A program made the translations under genes and the position numbers. From Halobacillus mangrovi (GTDB lineage Bacteria; Bacillota; Bacilli; Bacillales; Halobacillaceae): a DNA stretch of 64,000 nucleotides. The notes under the pieces are model-generated. The model was given only the letters and a program-made list of their open reading frames with translations, searched no databases and was not told the DNA's origin. How positions within the stretch are numbered: position 1 is the first letter of the stretch; the number at the start of each line of letters is the position of its first letter. Shown here piece after piece: positions 26,133-34,888 of the stretch. The stretch covers positions 4,053,501 to 4,117,500 of the forward strand of contig NZ_CP020772.1 of NCBI RefSeq assembly GCF_002097535.1, given 5' to 3'.

Positions 26133-26502
26133 CTTGTTCCCCTCCTTGGACTTCGTGGAGAAGCGCTTGGATTTCTTCTGAAGTCATCCCCAGATAAATG
26201 GCCTCAGCAAACAATTTCTTCAACTCTTCTCGCACTTTTTTCAACTCCTCCGTATTTTTGGTCGGCTGGACAGGATTAACGAAACTTCCTTTGCCTTTCA
26301 CTGAGTAGATGTATCCTTGTGACTCAAGTTCTCTGTATGCTTTCTGGATTGTATTTGGATTAATCGTGAGCTGCTGTGCAAGGTCTCGAACAGAAGGAAG
26401 CTTTTCGTCTTCTTTCAATACGTCGTTAATAATGAGCTGCTTCAATTTTTCTACCAATTGTTCGTAAATGGGTTTTCGACTTCTGACGTCGAGCTCGAAC
26501 AT
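26125..26502 (-). CDS. GntR family regulator (YtrA subfamily)
   Basis: 125 residues. An N-terminal winged helix (about 5-75: PIYEQLVEKLKQLI, then LPSVRDLAQQLTINPNTIQKAYRELESQG) and a short C-terminal helical dimerisation tail, the size and layout of YtrA-type GntR repressors that control their own ABC operon. Start at the ATG 26502 with GGGGGTG just upstream; an in-frame GTG at 26508 is part of that site. First gene of the four-gene operon ending in the ECF sigma factor. A candidate operator lies about 40-70 bp upstream. Confidence 0.88.
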   Translation of the reverse strand: MFELDVRSRKPIYEQLVEKLKQLIINDVLKEDEKLPSVRDLAQQLTINPNTIQKAYRELESQGYIYSVKGKGSFVNPVQPTKNTEELKKVREELKKLFAEAIYLGMTSEEIQALLHEVQGGEQDD

Positions 26503-26542
26503 GTACACACCCCCGTCCCTGCTAATCTATGTTTACTGTATT

Positions 26543-26569
26543 AACTGTATTAATATTCATATTACAGTT
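26543..26569 (-). promoter_or_regulatory. Candidate operator of the GntR-ABC operon
   Basis: Imperfect palindrome with AACTGTA and TACAGTT at the ends and an AT-rich centre. An extra ACTGTATTA direct repeat lies alongside (26535-26552). Position upstream of gntR fits autoregulation. Confidence 0.45.
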
Positions 26570-26722
26570 AGTAGTATAGCTAATTATCTTTAATTTGGAA
26601 AGGACTTTTTTCAATTTTTTTGAAGATTTTTACTCCCAATAGAGCCTCCTCATCCTAAAGACTTAGTTTCAAGATAAGTACACATTTTGGTGAGTTTGTT
26701 TCCGTTTTCTAATATCAGGAAA

Positions 26723-26846
26723 GGTGAGAGGGGAAATGGATCGCTTTCCGCGGGGATGACGGCAAGCCTCCTCGTTCGCTATGCTTTCTGTGGGGTCTTG
26801 CCAGCCATACCATTCCCGCAAGAGTCTCTCCATTCCCCCTTCCACC
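26723..26846 (-). repeat. Repeat unit A-left (inverted orientation)
   Basis: 124-bp unit with imperfect terminal inverted repeats (about 14 of 17). Its core 26762-26802 is the reverse complement of 27077-27117 at 38 of 41 positions. Confidence 0.8.
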
Positions 26847-27031
26847 CTACGATTAATGAATTAAACGGAAACCCATTATGAGGTAGTAGTTTCAGAAGCA
26901 CACTTATTAGTACTTGTACTATAGGAACAGGCTTCAAGGAGTATTTTAAACACTCTGTTGTTGAGAGGTATTTATCAAAACACCTAGATACTGGAACTCA
27001 ATTCTTAAGGGTTCGTTAAATTATTGCCAGC

Positions 27032-27159
27032 AGGGATGGATGGAAAATGACGAGACTCCCGCGGGAGAAGGACCTAGGCAAGACCCCACAGAGAGCGCAG
27101 CGAACGAGGAGGCTTGCCAGTTCCCCCGCAGGAAAGCGAGTTATTTTCCATCCATCCCT
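27032..27159 (+). repeat. Repeat unit A-right with perfect terminal inverted repeats
   Basis: 128-bp unit bounded by 17-bp perfect inverted repeats (27032-27048 and 27143-27159). It contains internal palindromes such as CTCCCGCGGGAG. The core resembles a short dispersed repeat I recall from other Bacillaceae genomes. Confidence 0.85.
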
Positions 27160-27260
27160 AACCGCTTTTACAGTTACGAACCGAAGTTATCTCGAAATCA
27201 ATTCTTCAAGATAACTGCTGTTATCCTGAATAAACCTATACGTATTACTATGAAAAACAT

Positions 27261-27288
27261 AAAAAAGCACCCCGATAAGGGTGCTTTT
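27261..27288 (-). terminator. Intrinsic terminator after the flavin reductase gene
   Basis: 10-bp arms 27263-27272 and 27279-27288; the A-run at 27261-27266 gives the U-tract on the minus strand. Confidence 0.85.
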
Positions 27289-27289
27289 G

Positions 27290-27886
27290 TTATTTTGGGA
27301 ACTCTTCATTTGGAAGCGAGTAGAATTCACGAATATAACTGTAATCCCCTGCCATCCGACCGACAGGCCTTAAGCGATGAGGGTCGACCTTGTCCTTTTC
27401 CATATACACATCATCACGAATATGATAGCCAACTACTTTTCCTAAGATCAGACTGTTCGATCCTAATTCTATAATCCTGTCCAGTTCACACTCCATACTC
27501 ACAGGTGCATCAGCAACCTTAGGGACGTCAACGAACGCAGCCTTGTCTACCTTTGTTCCTGCGATCGAAAACTCATCCTCTTCTGGGGAATAAGCTTTGC
27601 TGCTTTCATGCATTTGATTAGCCAGGGATTCAGATACGATATTAACGACAAATTGTTTTTTCTCTTTCACATTCGTCAGTGTATCTTTTTCACGGTCCAG
27701 AGTCCCAACAGAAAAACATAGGGTAATCGGGTCCATAGATGCAACAGTAAAAAAACTGAATGGTGCAAGGTTGCGAACACCGGAAGCACTGACTGAGGAT
27801 ACCCAGGCGATAGGCCTCGGCACGACAGCACCTTTAATCAATTTGCTCATGTTATGTTCACTAAACTGTTCTTTCCTTATGATCAA
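27290..27886 (-). CDS. Flavin reductase family protein (FMN-binding split barrel)
   Basis: 198 residues of the DIM6/NTAB flavin reductase family. VVPRPIAWVSSVSASGVRNLAPFSFFTVASMDPITLCFSVG is the N-terminal FMN-binding signature, with DTLTNVKEKKQFVVNIVSESLA next. It likely binds FMN and reduces free flavin with NAD(P)H; a specific partner is not apparent. A TTG start at 27886 is supported by GGAGGAG about 8 nt upstream; an ATG at residue 13 would cut the fold. It sits between copy A of the composite repeat and the divergent AGCS symporter. Confidence 0.85.
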   Translation of the reverse strand: MIIRKEQFSEHNMSKLIKGAVVPRPIAWVSSVSASGVRNLAPFSFFTVASMDPITLCFSVGTLDREKDTLTNVKEKKQFVVNIVSESLANQMHESSKAYSPEEDEFSIAGTKVDKAAFVDVPKVADAPVSMECELDRIIELGSNSLILGKVVGYHIRDDVYMEKDKVDPHRLRPVGRMAGDYSYIREFYSLPNEEFPK

Positions 27887-28034
27887 GCAGCATCTCCTCC
27901 TGTGACTTCATATACCTTTATCATACTTGATTCATCTTCATTATCATAAAATTAGGTTCCAGTATTTGTTTAAAACGGTCGGTTTAGGGAATATATGGGA
28001 TAAAATTGTTATAAAATCGAAGGAGGTCCTTTTA

Positions 28035-29450
28035 TTGGGACAATTATGGAGTTCAATTGTGGAACTTATTTCGACGGTATCCGATTTTCTTTGGATTTAC
28101 CTGCTATCCGCTATTTTAATTTTGGGAGGTATATTCCTTACCATTAGAATCAAATTCTTCCAATTTCGTTTCTTCGGGCACGTCCTCCATCAAACCATCG
28201 GGCAAATCTTCAAGAAGACAAAAGCAAAAGGAACGATCACTCCCTTTCAAGCCTTTACATCAGCGTTAGCCTCTACGGCAGGTGCGACAAACATTGTCGG
28301 GGTGCCTATCGCCATTTCGTTAGGTGGTCCTGGTGCTTTATTTTGGATGTGGCTTGTAGCCTTAATCGGCATGGCTACGAAATATTCGGAAATCCTTCTA
28401 GGAATGAAATACAGGGAAAAGAACAATAAAAACATCTGGGTCGGGGGCCCACAATATTACATAAAGAAAGCCCTTGGCTGGAAATGGGTGTCGAGCGCTT
28501 TTGCCTTTTTCCTGATGCTCGAATTGATCCCAAGTACAATGGTGCAATCTAATTCGATCGCTACACAGACAGAGGGAGCATTCGGCTGGCCGGTTTATAT
28601 CACAGGCGCTGTTATGTGTGCAGCTATAGCCATTGTCGTGTTTGGAGGAATACAACGAATTGCTAAAGTAACGGATAAAATGGTTCCAGGTATGGTATTG
28701 ATTTACATTGGCGTCTGTCTCTATGTAATATTAGCCAACGCTGATCAGCTTCCTAATGTCTTCGGCCTTATCTTCGCACATGCGTTCACTCCTATTTCAG
28801 CGGCCGGAGGGTTTGCCGGTGCAGGAATTGCTCAAGCTTTACGATGGGGTACGGCTAGAGGATTATACTCCAATGAGGCTGGACTTGGAACGGCACCGAT
28901 TGCTCATGCAGCTGCCCAAGCTGATCATCCATCCAGACAGGGGTTATGGGGAATCTTTAGCGTATTTGTTGATACGATTGTGATTTGTACGATTTCCGGA
29001 TTAACTGTTCTAGTGACTGGAGCATGGAGAGAAGTAGGAGGCAGTGATGCTTCGAATATGATCAATATAGCAATCGGCACAGAATTTGGTGACGCATTCG
29101 GAGGGGCCTTCATCACTGTATTTTTATTGTTTTTTGTGGTAACAACAATCGGAGTCCTCGTCTTTTATGGGGAAAAGCAAGCCGAGTATCTATACAATCT
29201 AAAATTTGCAAAGTTTATGAGAATCGTGTACATCCTGGCTGTATTTGTAGGCTCCATTGGCGGATTGAAATTCGTCTGGCAGTTCCTGGATCTCCTATTA
29301 GCCTTTGTATTACTCGCAAATATCATCCCTCTCCTTTTCTTACACAAGGAGATTGCTGAATTGACGGATGACTATGTAAATAGGGTCTATAAGAAACGGA
29401 CGAAGAAAAAAGAAGTTCAGCTGTTTCATGAAGAGGAAGATGCCAGTTAA
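28035..29450 (+). CDS. Alanine/glycine:cation symporter (AGCS family)
   Basis: Secondary transporter that takes up alanine or glycine with Na+ (or H+). 471 residues with about eleven hydrophobic helices. Family motifs are PFQAFTSALASTAGATNIVGVPIAI, GGPGALFWMWLVALIGMATKYSE, the GGIQRIAKVTDKMVPGM loop and GLYSNEAGLGTAPIAHA. Start chosen as TTG at 28035 with AAGGAGGT 8 nt upstream; the frame is open to 27927, but that part lacks a ribosome binding site and is not family-like. Sodium coupling would suit a halophile. Basic tail RVYKKRTKKKE at the C-terminus. Confidence 0.92.
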   Translation: MGQLWSSIVELISTVSDFLWIYLLSAILILGGIFLTIRIKFFQFRFFGHVLHQTIGQIFKKTKAKGTITPFQAFTSALASTAGATNIVGVPIAISLGGPGALFWMWLVALIGMATKYSEILLGMKYREKNNKNIWVGGPQYYIKKALGWKWVSSAFAFFLMLELIPSTMVQSNSIATQTEGAFGWPVYITGAVMCAAIAIVVFGGIQRIAKVTDKMVPGMVLIYIGVCLYVILANADQLPNVFGLIFAHAFTPISAAGGFAGAGIAQALRWGTARGLYSNEAGLGTAPIAHAAAQADHPSRQGLWGIFSVFVDTIVICTISGLTVLVTGAWREVGGSDASNMINIAIGTEFGDAFGGAFITVFLLFFVVTTIGVLVFYGEKQAEYLYNLKFAKFMRIVYILAVFVGSIGGLKFVWQFLDLLLAFVLLANIIPLLFLHKEIAELTDDYVNRVYKKRTKKKEVQLFHEEEDAS

Positions 29451-29516
29451 TGAATAACTCTGCATATAATTCTTTGTAAAAGAAGAAACTAATCGGAACA
29501 CGATAGGAGGGTTCCG

Positions 29517-30605
29517 ATGAAAATCGCTATCATGGGGGCGGGTTTCTCTGGATTAACCTGTGCCCTTACTTTAGAAAAACATGGTTACTCGGCAGATATC
29601 TTTGAAAAAAGAGGGATGGTCGGAGACAGGATGGTTTATGCTGAAGGAATTTCGTCAATCTTTCACACCCCTATTAAAGACTATATCCAGTTCCTTAGCG
29701 AAAACTATGATCTCCACTTAAAACCTACAAGTAACATCAGTAGAACACATATTTATTCTAAGAATGAATCAGCCACTTTAGATGGCAATCTAGGCTTCAT
29801 CAACATGCGAGGAAAGCACCCGGATTCCTATGAAAAGCAGCTTGCAGAGAAGATAAAGTCTCCTATCCACTTTAACGCTGAGGTGAACTATGAAGAGATA
29901 TCAAAAGAATACACTCATGTAATTCTCGCCACGGGGGATCCTATGGACGTGCAAGAGATTCAACCATTTGAGATTTCCTATAAAGCTTCCTTCAGGGGCT
30001 CGACGGTCTCTGGAGAATTCAAAAGAAACGAAATATACACATGGTTCAATAACGACTTTGCCCCAAAAGGCATGTCTTACCTTTTGCCTCATTCAGAAAC
30101 GGAAGCAAGCCTTATCGTTGTCTACCCTCAGTATCCTGAAAATCAGAAGAAAGATAAAGAGGAGTTATGGGAACAGTGCCTTGAATCTGCACAGAAGTCC
30201 CTGCAGCAGAAATTATCGATTACAAATGACTATTCTTTAAAAGATTTCATGGTTGGAAAAGCAGCCTATCCTCGTATCGGTAACACGTTTTTCACAGGGA
30301 ATTGCTTAGGTTGCATTTCTCCGTTCATCGGCTTCGGACAATTCACTGCTTTACTTACCGGAATTTACGCTGCTGAAGATATTTGCGGTTTAGAAAGCTA
30401 TGAAAAACAGACAAAGAGTATATATCAGAAATATCATGACTCGCTGACGTTAAGACGTCTCATCGAACATTCTTCCAATGAGCAATTGGACAGAGTGGTA
30501 AAATCTCTCCATAACGAACTTTTAGGAAAGGCATTGACTTCGCCTAAGTTGCAAATATTAAAGGTTCTCGCAAAGGTTGCGCATCCTATCCCAAGACGAA
30601 CATAA
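29517..30605 (+). CDS. FAD-dependent oxidoreductase, geranylgeranyl-reductase-like
   Basis: 362 residues. An N-terminal FAD-binding Rossmann motif (IAIMGAGFSGLTCALTLEKHG then DIFEKR) and a later flavin-contact segment (FFTGNCLGCISPFIGFGQFTALLTG) match the NAD(P)/FAD monooxygenase-like group that includes geranylgeranyl reductases. The substrate is not clear. GGAGG precedes the ATG. It is followed at once by a strong terminator shared with the convergent SleB-like gene. Confidence 0.8.
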   Translation: MKIAIMGAGFSGLTCALTLEKHGYSADIFEKRGMVGDRMVYAEGISSIFHTPIKDYIQFLSENYDLHLKPTSNISRTHIYSKNESATLDGNLGFINMRGKHPDSYEKQLAEKIKSPIHFNAEVNYEEISKEYTHVILATGDPMDVQEIQPFEISYKASFRGSTVSGEFKRNEIYTWFNNDFAPKGMSYLLPHSETEASLIVVYPQYPENQKKDKEELWEQCLESAQKSLQQKLSITNDYSLKDFMVGKAAYPRIGNTFFTGNCLGCISPFIGFGQFTALLTGIYAAEDICGLESYEKQTKSIYQKYHDSLTLRRLIEHSSNEQLDRVVKSLHNELLGKALTSPKLQILKVLAKVAHPIPRRT

Positions 30606-30640
30606 AAAAGCAAGCATGCTGGGCATGCTTGCTTTTCGTT
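30606..30640. terminator. Bidirectional terminator
   Basis: 14-bp perfect arms 30606-30619 and 30623-30636 around a 3-nt loop, between convergent genes; A/T runs on both sides. Confidence 0.9.
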
Positions 30641-31222
30641 TTATCTTAAGAATACGTGGTTTCCAATGACAGTTGTTACCTCCTGATTGCTTAGATAGTC
30701 ACTGGATGCTTTTCCAGGGTTATAGAAAAATAGAGACTCTCTGTCAAACCCTTGGTAATTTAGTGCTTCTTGTACGGCTCTTTTAGATTCCTGACCTGCA
30801 GGATCGTTAATGGTTCCGTTCAAGACAGGTGAAAACTGAATGCCATCATAAATGACATTATACAACGTATCAGGGAAACGATCACTTTCTATGCGGTTAA
30901 GGACTACCGTGGCTACGGCAACTTTCCCTGCGTAGCTTTCACCTTTAGCTTCGGCTTCCACTAAACGCGCAAGCAAGTCCTTCTCTGATTCGTCAAGCAT
31001 GACAGGAAGCTCAAGTGTTTCGCCAGGATAGATCATGGCACTATTTTTGTCATTCACGGCTTGCAATTGTTGGGTAGAAATTCCGTATTTATTAGCAATT
31101 TTATATAGAGACTCGCCCTTCTGGACGGTGTGGACATTTTGTTGAGCATGCGCATGCGCTGGAATGGAAAAGGAAAGTGCGCCAGCTATAGTTAAACCTG
31201 TGATAAGCAAACGTTTTAACAT
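30641..31222 (-). CDS. LysM and SleB/CwlJ-type cell wall hydrolase
   Basis: 193-residue secreted protein. Signal peptide about 1-25 ending AHAHA. A LysM peptidoglycan-binding domain (about 30-73) begins VHTVQKGESLYKIANKYGIS. A C-terminal Hydrolase_2 domain (about 82-193) has ARLVEAEAKGESYAGKVAVATVVLNR, with the conserved Glu and Arg, and FSPV. The family comprises spore cortex hydrolases (SleB, CwlJ) and vegetative relatives such as YkvT. No ypeB is adjacent, so a germination role is not implied by context. Confidence 0.9.
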   Translation of the reverse strand: MLKRLLITGLTIAGALSFSIPAHAHAQQNVHTVQKGESLYKIANKYGISTQQLQAVNDKNSAMIYPGETLELPVMLDESEKDLLARLVEAEAKGESYAGKVAVATVVLNRIESDRFPDTLYNVIYDGIQFSPVLNGTINDPAGQESKRAVQEALNYQGFDRESLFFYNPGKASSDYLSNQEVTTVIGNHVFLR

Positions 31223-31449
31223 TTTGCTATACCTCCTTAAAATTTATCTATTATACGGTAACATAGCATTCTGGCGGTTTTCACTATTAATTCTTTCCAG
31301 CATTACCAGCCTTCCTGACTCCTTTTCCAGTTATCCTTTATTCATTTCTATCCCTTTGTAATAGAATCGATCGGACTTATATAACCGTAACTATTCCATG
31401 GCATGTATAATATAAAATATACGTACTGGTGCAATAAGGAAGTGTAACG

Positions 31450-32112
31450 ATGAGTCATAAAAAAAATTGGATTAGGTTTTTCATAGCAGCCTTTCTGATT
31501 GTCACGATTATTTACTTTGTCTATTTCAAATGGTCCATTACCCCTAATGAGATCCGCGATTTTATTCTCTCCTTCGGATGGTTGTCTCCGGTCATATTTT
31601 GGGTGATGTATTCCTTAGGTCCATTCGTTTTCTTTCCGACTACCATTTTTTCAATGACCGCTGGGCTTTCGTATGGTGCCTGGCCCGGGATTTTATATAT
31701 TTGGATCGGCCTTACTGTGGCAGCTATGACAGGGTATTGGATCGGTCAGCTGTTTGGAAAATCTATGATTAAGTGGCACGTCTTGTCCTGGTCTGAGCCG
31801 TTTCAAGAAAGAATCAGAGAACATGGATTTCTCTATGTCTTAATTTTACGGGTGTTTCCTTTAATAGGATTTGATTTACTCTGTTATACTTCAGGGTTTG
31901 CCAGAGTACGATTTAGTCACTACCTAGCTGCCACTATGCTTGGAGTCCTTCCGGGAGCTACTGCTTACGGGCTGCTCGGTTCAAGTATAGCCTCGGGAGA
32001 TAGAAAATTGATCTTTCTAGCCGTGATTGGGTTCCTGATACTCCTTGGAATGAGTTATTTGTTTCGCTCTAGGGTAAAAGAATGGTTAGGATTGGATCAT
32101 GAAGAAAAGTAG
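31450..32112 (+). CDS. TVP38/TMEM64 family (VTT-domain) membrane protein
   Basis: 220 residues with five or six hydrophobic helices and the VTT/SNARE-associated core: PFVFFPTTIFSMTAGLSYG, a re-entrant GYWIGQLFGKS, then ILRVFPLIGFDLLCYTSGFARVRFSHYLAATMLGVLPG. Members act in lipid scrambling or transport of phospholipid intermediates in eukaryotes and related DedA proteins; the bacterial function of this branch is uncertain. It is followed 9 bp later by a CDP-alcohol phosphatidyltransferase, which suggests a shared lipid role. Confidence 0.88.
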   Translation: MSHKKNWIRFFIAAFLIVTIIYFVYFKWSITPNEIRDFILSFGWLSPVIFWVMYSLGPFVFFPTTIFSMTAGLSYGAWPGILYIWIGLTVAAMTGYWIGQLFGKSMIKWHVLSWSEPFQERIREHGFLYVLILRVFPLIGFDLLCYTSGFARVRFSHYLAATMLGVLPGATAYGLLGSSIASGDRKLIFLAVIGFLILLGMSYLFRSRVKEWLGLDHEEK

Positions 32113-32121
32113 GTGTTCGTC

Positions 32122-32700
32122 ATGTTAGATACTCATGCGAGAAAATATGTTCAACCGTCGATTGACAAAACCGCTTCCTTTTTCCTTAACAAAGGACGAA
32201 CAGCGAATGAAATTACGATTGTTGCCCTGATTGTTGGCGTTTCGACTAGCATTTTTTATGTACTTGGATATCCTGTCCTTGCAGTAGTCATGTTATGGCT
32301 CTCAGGTTTTTTAGATGCCGTTGATGGTACGATGGCGAGACACACGAAAACCTCACCTTTTGGAACGGTTATGGATATCACATTTGACAGAGTCGTAGAA
32401 ATTGCGATGATTGTAGCAATTGCCTACGTGCATCCTGAAGTGGTGTTTCCACTTCTCTTACTCAGTGTTTCTATTGTCATTTCAATGACGATCTTTCTTG
32501 TGGTCGGCGCTGTCTCTGAGAAAGCTGGAATCAAATCGTTTTATTATCAAGCAGGGGTGGCTGAAAGGACAGAAGGGTTTATTTTATTCAGTATCATGCT
32601 GCTTTTCCCTGATTTTCTTCTATGGTCGACACTGTTATTTTTTGGAGTTGAATTATTTACAGGCATCCAGCGATTTATGGAAGCTAAACGCATACTTTAA
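32122..32700 (+). CDS. CDP-alcohol phosphatidyltransferase family protein
   Basis: Integral membrane enzyme that joins a CDP-linked donor to an alcohol in phospholipid synthesis. 192 residues, five or six hydrophobic helices. The full catalytic signature D-G-x2-A-R-x8-G-x3-D-x3-D is present (DAVDGTMARHTKTSPFG followed by TVMDITFD). The alcohol acceptor cannot be read from sequence. The ATG at 32122 is preferred over the GTG at 32113, which overlaps the AGGTG site. Probably translated with the preceding VTT protein. Confidence 0.9.
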   Translation: MLDTHARKYVQPSIDKTASFFLNKGRTANEITIVALIVGVSTSIFYVLGYPVLAVVMLWLSGFLDAVDGTMARHTKTSPFGTVMDITFDRVVEIAMIVAIAYVHPEVVFPLLLLSVSIVISMTIFLVVGAVSEKAGIKSFYYQAGVAERTEGFILFSIMLLFPDFLLWSTLLFFGVELFTGIQRFMEAKRIL

Positions 32701-32778
32701 CATGAATGGTCAGTGGATTCGCTTACTTATACGCCGATTGCTCTGTCCACGTTTTCAACGTGCTCTCCTATCATAAAA

Positions 32779-32809
32779 AACCATCCGGTACCTATCCATC
32801 CGGATGGTT
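32779..32809. terminator. Bidirectional terminator
   Basis: 10-bp arms 32779-32788 and 32800-32809, between the CDP-alcohol transferase (+) and uvsE (-). Confidence 0.75.
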
Positions 32810-32814
32810 CTAGA

Positions 32815-33771
32815 TTACAAATTCACCATAGCTCCCCCCAGCCGCTTTACCCCCCGGATGTTCGAAATATCTTCAACGAGCTGAAGCAATGCTTGATCCT
32901 TTGCTTTTGCCTCAATCATAAAATCAACCGGTTCACCTAGTGTCTTTAGTGTTTTTAATAAAGGCTGTATAAAATCAAGGTTGACGTAATCTGCATGACT
33001 GCGGTAGGCATTTTCTGATTTTGGCGATGAGATATGGATTTTTGGCGGTACCTTCATTTCTTTCCATGTATCAAAGAACCTTGGCAGCAACTCATCCAGC
33101 TTCTCCTCTTGCTGATGATTGGCCATGTAGTGATGGTAATCAAACATGAGAGGAATCCTTTCTTTTTCGCACACATCAAGTGTTTCAGAGGTCGTGTATG
33201 TCTTATCGTCATTTTCCAGCGTCATTTGCTTTTTTATAGGCACAGGGAGTTGTTTAAGATTATCATGAAATCGCGAAACAGCTGCTTTTTTATCTCCATA
33301 TGCTCCCCCAACATGAAGGTTGATGTGACCTTCTTTTTCCAAATCCATCGCTTCTAATAACGCATAATGGTATTCCATATCCTTCACAGCATTTTCCGTT
33401 ACATGTGGCTTATCGCTCGTAAAAAGCGTGAATTGATTAGGATGAAAACTTGTGCGCATCTGATGAGTTTGAACCAGCTCTCCGATTTCCTGATAAAGAG
33501 ACTTAAAAGGAGTGATGTAGTCCCATTGAACTTCTTCATGAGTGGCGAGCGGTACAAGTGAAGATGAAAAACGATAAAGATGGATCTCATGAGCAATATT
33601 GAAGTGTAACGCCCTTAGAGTGTTACGGAGGTTGATCTCTGTAATCTTTTTTAGCTGTGAAATGCGATCATCGTTATCTAATTTTTTATATCTAGCATAT
33701 GTCATTGTTCTAGCAGGGGTTGCTTCCCATAGGGAAAGAGCGTGGGAAACATAGCCAAATCGGATTCTCAT
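32815..33771 (-). CDS. uvsE: UV DNA damage endonuclease UvsE
   Basis: Incises DNA 5' of UV photoproducts and some other lesions, starting alternative excision repair. 318 residues with a TIM-barrel layout like endonuclease IV. Metal-ligand and active-site segments are RFSSSLVPLATH, TSFHPNQFTLF, INLHVGGAYGDK, TLENDDKTYTT and PLMFDYHHYMANHQ, all characteristic of UvsE. The N-terminus MRIRFGYVSHALSLWEATPARTMTY is also typical. It stands alone between two terminators. No UV-response operator was recognised. Confidence 0.94.
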   Translation of the reverse strand: MRIRFGYVSHALSLWEATPARTMTYARYKKLDNDDRISQLKKITEINLRNTLRALHFNIAHEIHLYRFSSSLVPLATHEEVQWDYITPFKSLYQEIGELVQTHQMRTSFHPNQFTLFTSDKPHVTENAVKDMEYHYALLEAMDLEKEGHINLHVGGAYGDKKAAVSRFHDNLKQLPVPIKKQMTLENDDKTYTTSETLDVCEKERIPLMFDYHHYMANHQQEEKLDELLPRFFDTWKEMKVPPKIHISSPKSENAYRSHADYVNLDFIQPLLKTLKTLGEPVDFMIEAKAKDQALLQLVEDISNIRGVKRLGGAMVNL

Positions 33772-33831
33772 AATTAATCTCCTTTAGTCAATCATTTCCT
33801 ACTATTAAATTGCCCTTCATTCTTATAAAAA

Positions 33832-33857
33832 AAACGCCGTGATGTTCACCGGCGTTT
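33832..33857 (-). terminator. Intrinsic terminator after the AraC gene
   Basis: 8-bp GC-rich arms 33832-33839 and 33850-33857; the A-run at 33827-33834 gives the minus-strand U-tract. Confidence 0.8.
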
Positions 33858-33869
33858 AAAAGGCATTTT

Positions 33870-34637
33870 TTAAGTGAGACTCAATTGAAAGAGCGGAGTA
33901 TTCTCCTGATATTGTTTTCGGTATTGCTTTGGCGTAACTCCAAACTGATCTTTAAACTTTTTTGTATAGTAACTTTGATTACAAAATACAAATTGATTAG
34001 AAATATCTGCGATCGGTCTTTTTGAATGCTGCAAATAATACACCGATGCGGAAACTTTCATTTCATTGATGACCTTTTTTAACGTCTTCCCTGTTTGTTC
34101 TTTAAATTTCCGCGCTAAATGGGAAGAACTGATCTCCAGCTCTTTTGCTATATCCTGAATGGTAATAGATTTTTCCAAATGAGCACTAATAATATAATAA
34201 GCCTGTGTGATCATTGGATGGTCTGACGCAGGCATCCGCCATTCTTTTACAATATTTGAAAAGTAGGAGATTAAAAACTCCATGGAATCTTTTAGTTTAT
34301 CAGGTGTGGTATGTCGCTCTATGTAATCAATACTTGCTGCATTATAAGCAAACACACGCGACCGCGGAATGTTCCACTCCAATGTGTTTTGAAAAAAGTT
34401 TGAAATGAGCGCAATATAAAAATTGCGATAAGCTCGGTAAAGGTCGTGCGGCGCTCTTTCAGCGAGCATTCGATTGACCATTAAAAGAGAGTTTATAGCA
34501 TTTTCCTCATTCCCTAATTTCATGTCTTCTACGATTTGATTGGCTGCCTCAAAGAAGAGATCAAGATCTGGATGGTCAAGCGTAGCATCGATCTCTTCCA
34601 TGATCATTGTCGAGAATAATTGGTTTTGATCTGTCAT
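33870..34637 (-). CDS. AraC family transcriptional regulator
   Basis: 255 residues. The C-terminal 100 residues hold two helix-turn-helix motifs: SITIQDIAKELEISSSHLARKFKEQTG and then RPIADISNQFVFCNQSYYTKKFKDQFG, ending GVTPKQYRK, the canonical AraC/XylS arrangement. The N-terminal part (about 1-150) is helical and not a cupin-type sugar-binding domain. It may be a sensor of unknown ligand. No obvious target operon adjoins; the aldo/keto reductase upstream on the same strand has its own terminator. Confidence 0.88.
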   Translation of the reverse strand: MTDQNQLFSTMIMEEIDATLDHPDLDLFFEAANQIVEDMKLGNEENAINSLLMVNRMLAERAPHDLYRAYRNFYIALISNFFQNTLEWNIPRSRVFAYNAASIDYIERHTTPDKLKDSMEFLISYFSNIVKEWRMPASDHPMITQAYYIISAHLEKSITIQDIAKELEISSSHLARKFKEQTGKTLKKVINEMKVSASVYYLQHSKRPIADISNQFVFCNQSYYTKKFKDQFGVTPKQYRKQYQENTPLFQLSLT

Positions 34638-34836
34638 ACTCTCACCTCTAATTTAACGATCAACAAGATCTTTCTTTGTGTATCTCGACGCTTTTTCAGA
34701 AAAGCCCGATAGTTTTCCTATGAACTAATATAATACTAAAGAACTAAACACCTTTCTATTAAATTTCTGATATTTTTTAATAATAATGTGTTGTTTTTTG
34801 ATAATTTATGGGCATATCTGTAAAATAATAAACAAA

Positions 34837-34868
34837 ACAAGCTGCCGGTGTAACACTCGGCAGCTTGT
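34837..34868 (-). terminator. Intrinsic terminator after the aldo/keto reductase gene
   Basis: 11-bp arms 34837-34847 and 34858-34868; minus-strand U-rich tail. The rest of the 34638-34836 gap is AT-rich with no recognised feature. Confidence 0.8.
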
Positions 34869-34888
34869 CAACGTTTTATCACTACTAT

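Larger units (their letters stand above)
26660..27200. repeat. Composite inverted-repeat element, copy A
   Basis: Non-coding region of about 540 bp whose left and right thirds are inverted copies of each other around a roughly 185-bp centre. Outer ends also pair (TTTCAAGATAA at 26667 against TTATCTCGAAA at 27188). A diverged second copy is at 60640-61100, sharing sequence outside the repeat units as well. It fills the 787-bp gap between gntR and the flavin reductase gene. ORFs here are spurious. Confidence 0.8.

Noticed and set aside
26687..26881. 64-codon frame inside the left repeat unit
   Set aside because: Lies wholly within the inverted repeat; no start signal and no protein-like composition.
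27040..27474. 144-codon frame starting in the repeat (MENDETPAGEG...)
   Set aside because: It runs through the repeat unit and then antisense to the flavin reductase gene, with no ribosome binding site. Frames of this type are recurrent artefacts of this repeat.
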